23,088 nt of DNA. Origin: a virus. A program made the position numbers and the translations under genes. Location: positions 1 through 23,088 of the IMG/VR virus record IMGVR_UViG_3300030020_000109; one strand, given 5' to 3'. The notes beneath the pieces are model-generated. The model did no database searches. It was not told the origin of the DNA and worked only from the letters and a program-made list of their open reading frames with translations. Positions 1 through 7,914 of the stretch are shown here, piece after piece (position 1 is the stretch's first letter; each line of letters opens with the position of its first letter).

Positions 1-1394
1 GACGGGTAGATTAAGTTCGGATTAAGTCCATAAAGAGTCGAGGCAGTGCTGTTTGCCAACCCGACGAAATAGCCAGCACTGACTCCGTGGGAGGCGCTTG
101 TCGCGTCATTGCGCACTTGGACGAAGAGAGCCTGATTGTTGCCTGCCGCTCCGGTCGGCGCATTGATGGCCTGAATACCAACGAGCGTATGGCCGTTCGA
201 GTCGGTAAATCGTTGTTGGAAACTGAACCCGACATCAGTCCCCACGTATTGCGATGAAATACCAGGGAACGTGTAAAGACTTGGCATCATCACTGGCCCC
301 AATGCCAGCGATGCTACCTGCGACCCTTCGTTGATCGATCCACTGAAATTGTAACTGCCGGATGGGATTAGGTATGAGACACCAAGCCCCATTGTCGCGT
401 TAAACGCCGAGTCATCCGCAGTCACGCCGTTGCCGGTGGCTCCGTTGTCTGCGACCGATGGAAATGCTGCAAAACGTGTGGCAAGCGAGCGGGCAGTCGT
501 GCTGCCACTGGATGTCACTGTGCCGGCGCTCAGATTGGTAACCGCACCCATCTGACCGGCAACAGAGCTGACAGGTGCACCTGACGCAGTGATGTAACCC
601 TGGCTTTTCACGTAAGCGGTCGTTGCAACCGACGAGGAATTGTCCGAGTTCGCCGGTGTGGGAGCGGAGGGCGTGCCGGTCAGAACGGGCGAGGCGAGCG
701 GAGCTGCGCCGCTGACGTCGGACACCGACAGCGTAATCGCTCCCATACGCCCGGCCACGGACGAGACTGCCCCGATGCCGGACGGGAGTTGAGAGGCTGG
801 AACCTTGCCGGTTGAATCGAGACCGGCATAGCCACTGGCGATACCTTTGTTGGACTGCAATTCGACAGCGGAGCCGAAAGGCAATGCTGTGCCGCCGGTC
901 ACTTGGCCCTTCGCGTTGACGGCAACCGATGCGTAGGTGCCCGGCGTGGTGATCGTTGGCAGCGAGGCCACCAGAACGCCATTCGAACCGGGGCCGGTGC
1001 CGGAGAGATCGCCCCCAAAGGTGATCGGAGATGCAATTTTGGCCTGAACAAAGGCTGTGGTGGCGATCAGATTTGACGCGTTACCAGCAGGCGGCGTGGG
1101 GGCCGTCGGAGACCCGGTGAATGCCGGCGAGGCCAGCGGGGCCAAGACTGTTGGGTCAGCCGTTAACGCACCTGCGTTGACAACAAGCCCCATGCCCACG
1201 CCCACCGGCTCCGGCATGCCGGGAGATGGCGAGACGCGACCGAGAAGAGTGCCTTGCGCAAGCGTGAGTTTCGGCTGCAGGCCGGATTGCAGAACGTCGA
1301 CGGTGACCGATTTCGACGTGCCTGCCTGATCGAGCAACAACAGATCGGTGCTGTTGGTGAGTGCGGCTTCGGGGAGTTGTTCCAAGCTGGGCAT
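1..1394 (-). CDS. Phage tail fibre, C-terminus beyond window edge
   Basis: An open frame of 464 codons starts at ATG 1394 and is still open at position 1, so the C-terminal part is missing. The start is preceded by GGGGAGAG about 5 nt upstream. Residues 1-82 match the N-terminus of the neighbouring tailspike without gaps (for example GLQP at 38-41 and LLGRVS at 50-55 in both), so this is probably the domain that docks to the baseplate. Two copies of a tail-fibre repeat follow (APLASPAFTGSPTAPTP near 85 and APLASPVLTGTPSAPTP near 231). Two phage-fibre SSVAGxMGAxT units sit near 210 and 274. From about residue 310 a new region begins with DNGATGNGVTADDSAF, resembling the entry to a beta-helix. 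Codons near the left edge look less GC-rich than the rest, which fits an exchangeable receptor-binding tip (inference). It is the last visible gene of the late operon. Family assignment is by repeats and position; the receptor is unknown. Confidence 0.85.
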   Translation of the reverse strand, partial: MPSLEQLPEAALTNSTDLLLLDQAGTSKSVTVDVLQSGLQPKLTLAQGTLLGRVSPSPGMPEPVGVGMGLVVNAGALTADPTVLAPLASPAFTGSPTAPTPPAGNASNLIATTAFVQAKIASPITFGGDLSGTGPGSNGVLVASLPTITTPGTYASVAVNAKGQVTGGTALPFGSAVELQSNKGIASGYAGLDSTGKVPASQLPSGIGAVSSVAGRMGAITLSVSDVSGAAPLASPVLTGTPSAPTPANSDNSSSVATTAYVKSQGYITASGAPVSSVAGQMGAVTNLSAGTVTSSGSTTARSLATRFAAFPSVADNGATGNGVTADDSAFNATMGLGVSYLIPSGSYNFSGSINEGSQVASLALGPVMMPSLYTFPGISSQYVGTDVGFSFQQRFTDSNGHTLVGIQAINAPTGAAGNNQALFVQVRNDATSASHGVSAGYFVGLANSTASTLYGLNPNLIYP

Positions 1395-1405
1395 GCGATC
1401 TCTCC

Positions 1406-1423
1406 CCACCCCAAGCGGGGCGG
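1406..1423 (-). promoter_or_regulatory. Hairpin overlapping the fibre ribosome-binding region
   Basis: On the minus strand the sequence CCGCCCC-GCTT-GGGGTGG forms a 7-bp stem with one G-U pair and a 4-nt loop. It ends where the GGGGAGAG ribosome-binding sequence of the tail fibre begins. No run of T follows, so it is not a classical terminator. It could partly mask the ribosome-binding site or delay the polymerase; the function is inferred only from position. Confidence 0.4.
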
Positions 1424-1450
1424 TGTAGATGAGGATGAAATGTGCGGCTG

Positions 1451-1467
1451 GATCAGCTGTGCTGATC
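1451..1467 (-). promoter_or_regulatory. Short hairpin just after the tailspike stop codon
   Basis: GATCAGC and GCTGATC form a perfect 7-bp inverted repeat around a 3-nt loop, starting 5 nt after the tailspike stop codon on the minus strand. The following bases are not T-rich, so termination by this element alone is doubtful. Together with the hairpin at 1406-1423 it fills the 78-nt gap between the two receptor-binding genes. An RNA-end or processing role is possible. Confidence 0.35.
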
Positions 1468-1472
1468 GCCCG

Positions 1473-4031
1473 TTACCCGATGGCGGCCCATCCGGTATTC
1501 CCGCTGCCGGACTGTTTCACGTAGAAGCTTGACCCAACCCCACCATTAAGATTGCGGAAGGTGGATCCCGGTGGGGCGGCGACGGAGCCTTGCGGAGAAT
1601 TGCGGCCAATCAGTTCCATCGCGCCGGTGGCTTCCGTGTCCGAGACAATCCGCAGATGGCCAGAGCCACTGGTATGGAGTTGAACGTCGGCGTTGTTGGA
1701 ACTGCGCAGCGAGGCTCCGCCGACGGTGTCGGGCAGTAGGTAGTCATTGCTGGAGAAGAAAGCCGCACGCCAGGTGTTGAAGGTGCCTATCCATTCGACA
1801 TCGGCATTGGCTGCCACCGTGATGTCAGTGAGCGTCCAGTTTTCCTGCACGGGATTTGAGCCAGCACGATTGAATTTGACGGCTACATTGCATCGCACCC
1901 GCATGCGTCGCTCTTCCGGGATGGGAACGGAGGCATACGCGGTGGCGGTAGCACCGGAGCCATCTCCGGTGATCGTCACCGAGACGGTTGTACCCGCAAC
2001 GCCGTAGCCAGAGCCGGGAGTGCTGACGACGATGCCGATAATACTGCCGCCAGAAATCATTGCCCGCGCGGTGGCTCCGCTGCCGGTGCCGCCGACAGTG
2101 ACCGAGGCCGAGCTGTAGCCAGAGCCGCCCGTTGTCACCCGAATGAAGGTGATCTGGCCGGAGGTGGCGACCTGATAATTGGTCAGCATCGATTGCACGC
2201 CCGAAGGAGCCGCGCTGATCATGATGCCGTCAGCGATGTCTGGCAGCAGGATAGTCTGCAGACCGTTGTAGAGCGTGGGATTGGCAAAAAATCGCTGGGT
2301 GAAGTTCCACCGATTGCCCTCGATGATGACTTGATCGGTGTTGGCGGCCAGGGCGTTCGAAACTGATGCATTGCCGGTGCCGATGAAGTGGTTCCGGGCG
2401 ATGAGCACACCTTGCGGTCCATCGCGCAGCATGATCCCACCAGACGTGCTGGCAGACATGGCGATCCAGTTGCCGACCAGCGCCAATTGATTGGTGGCTT
2501 GGCCAAAGTTTACCCCAGAGGCATCGGTTTCGACATTGTTGGCCTGAATGCCCCAGGATGAAGCGCCCTGGATGGTGTTCGATTCAACTTTGACGGCGGT
2601 CCCACCACCACAATTGATGCCGATGGTGCCACCGGTGATGTGATTCTGGCTGACGTCGCTCGACAGCGATCCGCCACAATCAATGCCGAACTGTGCCGTG
2701 CCAACGACCATGTTTCCGATAACGCGGCTGTAGGAGATGTTGGCCAGAATGCCTGCACCGGAGCTGCCGGTGGATCCATTGTTCGACAGAAGATTGCCTT
2801 CGACCAACAGACCAGAACCAGAGACGGCAATGCCGTAAACCGTGTTGTCGTGCACCACGTTGCCGAGCACGAGCGTGTTTAGAGCGTCTGGATTGGCATT
2901 GCCCCAGACCGGCGTCGTCGTGTTGGTGGCGTTGTAGTTGCCAACGACAATGCCGCGCTGGTTATTCCAAGCGACGTTGCCGATGATTTGGCCAAGGCGC
3001 TGTTTGAGGATGAAGCTGGTATCGTTGTAGTCGAGGACGATGCCATATTGGCCGTTGTCATGCGCCCGGCAAGAGTGAATGACGACCCCGTCAACCGCCT
3101 GCACCCAGACCCCGTTGAGGCTGTTGGCAGAGAATTCGCAGTCTCGCAGGATGTGCTGCGTGACGGCGGGGTCACTGGCCTGGATGGTGAGCCCATGGCC
3201 GAGTGTGGCACCACCGGCGTTGGTGAAAACGCAGCGATGGAAATCCGACGAGGCGCAGGTATTGGTGAGCAAAACACCCCAATTATCTGTGGTGATTGCT
3301 GATTTGTTGGCGTCGAAGATCACGCCGTCGGCGTGAAAGCCGTTGGCTTGGATGGATATCCACGCGCTACCGCTGGTCTGATGCAGGCGACGGATTGTGC
3401 TCTGGCCCGGAACACCGATGATCGTCGCATTGGCCGTCGCGATGGTGAGTTGGCCATTGACGATGTAGGTCTTCGAGGCCAGTCGGATCGGGCGGCCATA
3501 CGTTAAGGCCGACACAAAGGCGCCAGTGTCGTCGGTGGCACCATCACCTACAGCGCCAAATGCTTCAATCGGCAGGGCATCGGCCATTTGGTCGCCAAGG
3601 TGGCGGGAGATGCCAATGCCCGTAGGGGTGACGGCCAAATGGGAGACATCCAAACCAACTTGGTTCGACACTCCGGCCAAGAACAAGGCGTATGGTAGCG
3701 CGGTATTGGCTCCGCTCTGCCCCATGACGACCAGATCGCCTGACGCGGGCGACGTGCCGGTTGGCAAGGTGCTCGCATTGAATGGGGTGGCGTTGGCGCT
3801 CAACGTGCCGCTCGCGAGCGAGAGATTGGCACCGACTGTGATGTTTTCCACGCCTCCAGAGCCCGATGAGACGCGGCCAAGCAGTTGTCCGGTGGTGAGC
3901 GCCAAGGTTGGCTGCAATCCTGCGGTCAGTTGCGACACCGAAGCCGCTCGGGTGATGCCGCCTTGGCTGATGGGAAGAAGATCAGAACTGGCAGCGGCAG
4001 TTGCTGCCGGAAGATCGGGAATTGTGGTCAT
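1473..4031 (-). CDS. Tailspike with right-handed beta-helix (pectate-lyase-3-like)
   Basis: An 852-aa receptor-binding or polysaccharide-degrading spike. Residues 1-80 form a baseplate-docking domain shared with the downstream fibre. Residues 95-155 are a linker. At about 155 the motif IEAFGAVGDGATDD marks the entry to a Pectate_lyase_3-type beta-helix, as in many phage spikes. From about 230 to 560 there are short parallel-beta coils full of Gly, Asn and Val (repeats of the GNxxxxNxxxGIxV kind). Near 620-690 two GGSGYSSASVTVGGTGSGAT-like units follow, often seen in tail fibres. The C-terminus (SPQGSVAAPPGSTFRNLNGG onwards) is a common fibre ending. GGAGG lies 10 nt before ATG 4031. It probably binds or cuts a surface glycan; no catalytic residues can be assigned from sequence alone. 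Lyase or hydrolase activity is inference. Confidence 0.85.
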   Translation of the reverse strand: MTTIPDLPAATAAASSDLLPISQGGITRAASVSQLTAGLQPTLALTTGQLLGRVSSGSGGVENITVGANLSLASGTLSANATPFNASTLPTGTSPASGDLVVMGQSGANTALPYALFLAGVSNQVGLDVSHLAVTPTGIGISRHLGDQMADALPIEAFGAVGDGATDDTGAFVSALTYGRPIRLASKTYIVNGQLTIATANATIIGVPGQSTIRRLHQTSGSAWISIQANGFHADGVIFDANKSAITTDNWGVLLTNTCASSDFHRCVFTNAGGATLGHGLTIQASDPAVTQHILRDCEFSANSLNGVWVQAVDGVVIHSCRAHDNGQYGIVLDYNDTSFILKQRLGQIIGNVAWNNQRGIVVGNYNATNTTTPVWGNANPDALNTLVLGNVVHDNTVYGIAVSGSGLLVEGNLLSNNGSTGSSGAGILANISYSRVIGNMVVGTAQFGIDCGGSLSSDVSQNHITGGTIGINCGGGTAVKVESNTIQGASSWGIQANNVETDASGVNFGQATNQLALVGNWIAMSASTSGGIMLRDGPQGVLIARNHFIGTGNASVSNALAANTDQVIIEGNRWNFTQRFFANPTLYNGLQTILLPDIADGIMISAAPSGVQSMLTNYQVATSGQITFIRVTTGGSGYSSASVTVGGTGSGATARAMISGGSIIGIVVSTPGSGYGVAGTTVSVTITGDGSGATATAYASVPIPEERRMRVRCNVAVKFNRAGSNPVQENWTLTDITVAANADVEWIGTFNTWRAAFFSSNDYLLPDTVGGASLRSSNNADVQLHTSGSGHLRIVSDTEATGAMELIGRNSPQGSVAAPPGSTFRNLNGGVGSSFYVKQSGSGNTGWAAIG

Positions 4032-4037
4032 GAGAGC

Positions 4038-4526
4038 TTAGCCTCCAATCGCGATCGGATTGCCATCTTGATCCGTGATGATCGCGCCGGTGTCCGATGT
4101 CAGGATATCGATCGGTGCCGAGGCGGTGGAGAGCGACAAGACCGGTAGGATAACGGCGCGTGACAGTGTCCGTCCGGATGTCGTGCCGACCGAGACTTGA
4201 ACGACGTAATTCGTACCGGCATTGCCTGCGCTGAACCAAAACACGGCGATTGCACCGTCGGCGGAGGAACTGTTCAGCACCAAGTCGCCTGCATTGCCGG
4301 CCGGCGTGATGGTGACATCCAACGTGGCAATACCGTCGCCGCGGTTGCCGAGCAGACCGGCCGCGATCTCGAATTCATAGTCGAGCACGTCATTGGGATC
4401 TTTGCTCGGCCAAACAAGCGGAGCCGGAGGGGCTGGAATGGTGCCGCGTGGAACTGGGGCAAAGCCGTCAAGCACGACGCGGCGAGCACCAGAGGGGCGC
4501 CAGACATGGGTGGCTATGGTCGGCAT
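4038..4526 (-). CDS. Small tail-associated protein, fibre-like (162 aa)
   Basis: A 162-aa protein that I cannot assign to a named family. Its first 45 residues are rich in Pro and Arg (MPTIATHVWRPSGARR, then PAPPAPLVWPSKDPNDVLDY). The rest looks like a beta-sandwich: alternating polar and hydrophobic strands with TLDVTITPAG and YVVQVSVGTTSGRTLSRAV, reminiscent of immunoglobulin-like fibre decorations. It ends with DQDGNPIAIGG. GGAGG lies 10 nt before its ATG. It is separated by 6 nt from the gene before it and by 6 nt from the tailspike after it, so it belongs to the late operon and to the host-recognition cluster. It may be a structural adaptor between baseplate and spike; that role rests on position only. 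Confidence 0.75.
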   Translation of the reverse strand: MPTIATHVWRPSGARRVVLDGFAPVPRGTIPAPPAPLVWPSKDPNDVLDYEFEIAAGLLGNRGDGIATLDVTITPAGNAGDLVLNSSSADGAIAVFWFSAGNAGTNYVVQVSVGTTSGRTLSRAVILPVLSLSTASAPIDILTSDTGAIITDQDGNPIAIGG

Positions 4527-4532
4527 CTGGGG

Positions 4533-4829
4533 TCAGCCTCCGTTCGCAGAGGAAGTGGTGGCCGGCGCCGCGCTGGACAGTGCTGTGATCTGCGCCTGAA
4601 TCGACGCAAGTTCCGCCTGAAGCTGTGTGAGGCTGGGTGTGGCAACAGGAGTTGGGGTGACAGGCGTCGGCGCGGAGAAGCTGCCGTTGCAGAACACCCA
4701 GCCAACGGCCACACCGCAGGTCGTCACGGGCTCCCAGACCAGGGTCGGGTTGAACAGTGTGCTGGGGTCGGCAGCACTTTCGAACAGCTCGGCGACGCTG
4801 CCGTTCTGGATGCGGGCATAGGTATTCAT
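4533..4829 (-). CDS. Small tail protein with C-terminal coiled coil (98 aa)
   Basis: A 98-aa protein starting MNTYARIQNGSVAELFE. This opening resembles small phage proteins found next to tail fibres, some of which are fibre-assembly proteins. Residues 1-55 form a compact domain with Trp and paired Cys (TTCGVAVGWVFCNG). A Pro/Thr linker follows, then a predicted short coiled coil (SLTQLQAELASIQAQITALS) and an Ala/Ser tail. It begins 2 nt after the stop of the glycine-rich tip gene and ends 6 nt before the next gene, so it is translated as part of the same message. It could be a fibre chaperone or a trimerising tip subunit; the evidence does not separate these. Confidence 0.75.
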   Translation of the reverse strand: MNTYARIQNGSVAELFESAADPSTLFNPTLVWEPVTTCGVAVGWVFCNGSFSAPTPVTPTPVATPSLTQLQAELASIQAQITALSSAAPATTSSANGG

Positions 4830-4831
4830 GG

Positions 4832-6082
4832 TCAGTACTCCACAGTCACGAGGCCAGCGCCGCCATTGCCGCCAAGGGCACCAGTGCCTGCGCCAACCGT
4901 GCTGTTCGAGCCGCCGCCGCCACCTCCGCCGCCATAGCCTTGACCCGCATAGCCGGTGATCGCGCCAGTGGTGCCGCGACCGTTACCGGGACCGCCGCCA
5001 TCACCGCCTCGGGCACCTGAAAGGACACAGTCGGTGCCGTAGCTGCCGGAATTGTTCACCGTGCCACCGACGCCGCTGCCCCCTGCACCGCCCGCCATCG
5101 GGCCATAGGTTGTGCCGCCCACACCGCCAGAGCCACCGGTAGCCGAGACATATGTACCGAAGCTGGAGGTGCCTCCCACGCCGCCGGTGCTGCCGGAACT
5201 CGCGGTGCCGCCCGGTCCCACGGTGACTGGAATAATCGCGCCTGGTGTCAGGCCGGTCAGAATGGCCAGAGCACTGCCCCCTGCCCCGCCGCCGCCGCCA
5301 GGGGCTGTGGAGTTGCTACCACCTGCCCCCCCCCCGCCGATAACATTGACGCGCAGACGCGTGACGCCCGCAGGGACGGTGAAGCTGCCCGAACTGGTGA
5401 AGGGCTGGATGGAGGAGAAGCCGGGACGAAGATTGGAGAGCTTGTAGGGGATCACTGGCGCCTGCGCGTAGGCGGCGATGCTGGAATTGGTGATCTGCGT
5501 CTGCCCATACGCCACGGTGACCACCGCAAGCCCGGACCACCCAGCGTCAATGGTGGGGGTGATCTGGCTGCCGGTGGTGGCGGGTGAGCCGGCTTTGAGT
5601 TGGAACTGAGCGCGTTGAATACGCTGTGTGTTCTGTGCCGTGCCAGCATTTGCCGGTCCGAGATACGGCACGGATGGATTGGCGGCGTTGTAGTAGGGCA
5701 GCACGACGGGTGTGACGTCGCTTTCGAGGAAAGCGGCTTCCAGCAGGTAGGCGGTGGATTGCCCGGTGGTCGTCGGTGCCGTCAGCGTGAAGGAAGTAGC
5801 CGTCAGATTAACGCCCATTTTGACCAGTGCATCGGACGTATCAGCTGCGAGCGAGCCATAGGCATTCTGGTCGACCGTGGTGAGCTGGGTGATGCTGCCG
5901 GGGCCCACGGTGATCTGCATGGAGGCGGGCGATGTCGGCGCGACGGCTAAGCCGTCGACGACGGTGGACGTGCCAAGGATGGCCTGTGCAAGGGCACCGA
6001 GGGCGACCATCGCGTTGCGGTTGGCGTTCAGCATATCGGAGTCGAGCGGGATCGCGCCCGGATAGACGATGGAACGGTCCAT
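4832..6082 (-). CDS. Tail tip protein with glycine-rich adhesin domain
   Basis: A 416-aa protein. Residues 1-200 (MDRSIVYPGAIPLDSDMLNA onwards) look like a phage tail domain with a conserved opening on ageing of the tail tip gene block in alphaproteobacterial prophages, as far as I recall. From about residue 228 the motif SFTVPAGVTRLRVNVIGGGG opens a glycine-rich domain that runs to the end, with long Gly/Ser/Thr loops and the final strand AGLVTVEY. Glycine-rich sandwiches of this sort carry the receptor loops in T-even-like gp38 adhesins, which makes a host-recognition role likely but unproven here. Only a weak ribosome-binding sequence is visible before ATG 6082, after a 45-nt gap. Odd feature: ten consecutive G in the coding strand at codons for residues about 249-252, where slippage would cut off the adhesin domain. 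Confidence 0.8.
   Translation of the reverse strand: MDRSIVYPGAIPLDSDMLNANRNAMVALGALAQAILGTSTVVDGLAVAPTSPASMQITVGPGSITQLTTVDQNAYGSLAADTSDALVKMGVNLTATSFTLTAPTTTGQSTAYLLEAAFLESDVTPVVLPYYNAANPSVPYLGPANAGTAQNTQRIQRAQFQLKAGSPATTGSQITPTIDAGWSGLAVVTVAYGQTQITNSSIAAYAQAPVIPYKLSNLRPGFSSIQPFTSSGSFTVPAGVTRLRVNVIGGGGAGGSNSTAPGGGGGAGGSALAILTGLTPGAIIPVTVGPGGTASSGSTGGVGGTSSFGTYVSATGGSGGVGGTTYGPMAGGAGGSGVGGTVNNSGSYGTDCVLSGARGGDGGGPGNGRGTTGAITGYAGQGYGGGGGGGGSNSTVGAGTGALGGNGGAGLVTVEY
5326..5335 (-). repeat. Ten-base G homopolymer within the adhesin gene
   Basis: The plus strand has ten consecutive C, so the coding strand reads G10 inside the GGGGAGG stretch of the glycine-rich tip protein. It is the longest single-base run I noticed in the window. 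A change of one or two bases would move the frame at about residue 250; in one alternative frame a stop codon occurs within a few codons (5316-5318). Poly-G tracts of this length are a known basis for slipped-strand phase variation in other systems. Confidence 0.9.
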
Positions 6083-6127
6083 GATCAGAGCTTTCGGAGC
6101 AGGTGAGCGGGAAGCACCGGAGCGGCA

Positions 6128-6784
6128 CTAGTTCGAAATGCGGGTCCAGGCGATGGCCGAGCAGGGCATCACGCGGGCGATGGCGGCCTCAATGTCTGAG
6201 TCGGAAATCTGGCCCTGGATCATCGACAGCGAGGCGTATTCGATGGCTCCTGCGCCGTAGCCACCGTTTGGGCCGCCATAGCCAGCGATGGTGGAAATAC
6301 CGCTGCTTTGCGCCCGATAGGCGGTGACAAAGCATTGATAGGGCAGCGCCAAACTCCCCCATCCACCGGCGAGCCCGTAGCCTGAGGCGATGTGATAGCC
6401 GCCAGTGTCTGCTGGTCGCGATGGCTCGAAGACTAGGGGCACGCGGCCGGTGAGGTCGGTCAGCACCGAGACCACGGCGGCACGGGTGTTGCGCTCCCGC
6501 ACGAGTTCGCTCTGGATGCGAACCCGATAAGCCGCATCAGGCTCGGAGAGGCGGCGCGGTAGGAGGGAGCCGAGAAAGTCTTTCGAGATGGCATTGAGGA
6601 AGCCGCCCGTTGCGGTGGCGATGCGGGTTTGCAGGCGGGTGAAGCCGAGTTGCCCGTAGAGATGGGACCAAAGCTGAGCCAAGCCGGACAGCAAGCCGTC
6701 AAGGATCGGGGTGCTGTCAGGGAACCAGCTTTTGGGAAGTGTGGCCTTGAGGCGGGCCAGCATGTCCTGTGTGTCGCCGATCAT
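6128..6784 (-). CDS. Baseplate/tail protein gpI-like (Mu gp48-like)
   Basis: A 218-aa protein that directly follows the gpJ gene with a 2-nt gap, the usual place of P2 gpI or Mu gp48. The N-terminal half (MIGDTQDMLARLKATLPKSW onwards) is helical. It contains LDGLLSGLAQLWSHLYGQLG and then a DFLGSLLPRRLSEPDAAYRVR segment like the loop regions of these wedge proteins. The C-terminal half is rich in Gly and Tyr (GYHIASGYGLAGGWGSLALP). Proteins of this family link the gpJ wedge to the tail fibres and help place them on the baseplate rim. The assignment rests on gene order and general likeness. Confidence 0.75.
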   Translation of the reverse strand: MIGDTQDMLARLKATLPKSWFPDSTPILDGLLSGLAQLWSHLYGQLGFTRLQTRIATATGGFLNAISKDFLGSLLPRRLSEPDAAYRVRIQSELVRERNTRAAVVSVLTDLTGRVPLVFEPSRPADTGGYHIASGYGLAGGWGSLALPYQCFVTAYRAQSSGISTIAGYGGPNGGYGAGAIEYASLSMIQGQISDSDIEAAIARVMPCSAIAWTRISN

Positions 6785-6786
6785 GG

Positions 6787-7911
6787 TCAGGACACCGCAA
6801 TCGTGCCGGGGCGAATCAGGCCCGCAGCGGTTGGGACGAGGTCTGCGGTGCCGGAATTGAGCAGCACGCTGGTCACGTTCATCACATTCGGGTCTGCCGC
6901 GTAGACGAGTTGAGTGATGCGTGACCAGGGCAGCGGCACACCGATGGTCAAAGCGGTGATGGCGCTCGTCAACGCGGTCGCCACGTTGCTGACGATGGTG
7001 GTGTGGTTGACGTTGGCGGGTGTGGTGATGGTGAGCGAGATGTTCGCCGTCAGCAGCATGGGCGGCTGCACTGTGTAGAGTGAGCAGATCGGCCTCGTGG
7101 CCTCAACGGCGCTGGCGACGGTGGCAAGCAGACTGGACGACGGGGCACCGGAGCCGTCATCGACGGTGAGCACGAAGCAGCCCATCTGCGAAGCACCGCT
7201 GGGCGACGTGTTTTCCTGCACGGTGTAGTCAAGCCCTTGGCGGACTGAGAGCACAGCGTTGCCAATCGCTAGAGGCGTGCTGCGTGAGCGAGTGGCAAGG
7301 TAGGATGAGAACCGAGTGCGCAGAGCCGCATCACTCTCGGCATCCAGGCCGCCTGCGAGTGAGGCGGGGTTGATTGCGGTGTCGATGCCGGGAATGGCCG
7401 AGGCAAGCAGGGTGATCGCACCGGCCTGAACGTTGCTGGCGCTGCCGGGGATGACCGCCTGGATCGGCACGGACACGCTGGAGATCCCAGCGCCGAGAAC
7501 GTAGCCATTCTGGAGGGCGGACCAAGCGGCGTTGGTGGTGTCCTGGGTGACGATGAAGCTCATGCTGCCATCAGCACTGCGTAGACTGGTGCCAAGCGGT
7601 ATCAACGCAGCGAGCGTGGGGGTAAAGCGGGAGAATTGCGCAATTCCATCGGCGGGTGAGGCAGGCAGCCGAGTGACGCTGAAATCAGCGACGAAACTGT
7701 CCAGATCCGGCCCGTTGCTGGTGGCTGCCCGCGTGGTGGAGAGCACCTCGACGATCAACCACTGCATCCATAGCCCAAGCGCCGCGTTGGCCTCCAGGAT
7801 GGCGCGCAGAGTGGAGCCGACTGTCAGGTCAATCAGCTGTAATGCCGCCCCCTGCACGGCGGCGGCGGCATTGGAGACCATGGTTGAGAAGTTCTGAAGC
7901 TGTAGCTGCAT
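6787..7911 (-). CDS. Baseplate wedge protein gpJ (Baseplate_J family)
   Basis: A 374-aa protein matching the P2 gpJ / Mu gp47 family in length, layout and position. Near residues 25-45 it has DLTVGSTLRAILEANAAL, the hallmark opening in which the wedge contacts its neighbours. A beta-rich core follows, with SADGSMSFIVTQDTTNAAWS and VPIQAVIPGSASNVQAGAIT. Then comes GGLDAESDAALRTRFSSYLA, typical of the middle of this family. The C-terminal part has NISLTITTPANVNHTTIVSN. The protein builds the hexagonal ring of the baseplate that triggers sheath contraction on host contact. It lies 3 nt after the wedge gp25-like gene and 2 nt before gpI, so it is co-translated with them. Confidence 0.92.
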   Translation of the reverse strand: MQLQLQNFSTMVSNAAAAVQGAALQLIDLTVGSTLRAILEANAALGLWMQWLIVEVLSTTRAATSNGPDLDSFVADFSVTRLPASPADGIAQFSRFTPTLAALIPLGTSLRSADGSMSFIVTQDTTNAAWSALQNGYVLGAGISSVSVPIQAVIPGSASNVQAGAITLLASAIPGIDTAINPASLAGGLDAESDAALRTRFSSYLATRSRSTPLAIGNAVLSVRQGLDYTVQENTSPSGASQMGCFVLTVDDGSGAPSSSLLATVASAVEATRPICSLYTVQPPMLLTANISLTITTPANVNHTTIVSNVATALTSAITALTIGVPLPWSRITQLVYAADPNVMNVTSVLLNSGTADLVPTAAGLIRPGTIAVS

Positions 7912-7914
7912 AGT

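Noticed and set aside
1406-1467. Intrinsic terminators between spike and fibre
   Set aside because: Stem-loops are present but neither is followed by a T run on the minus strand, so they were listed as regulatory hairpins and not as terminators.
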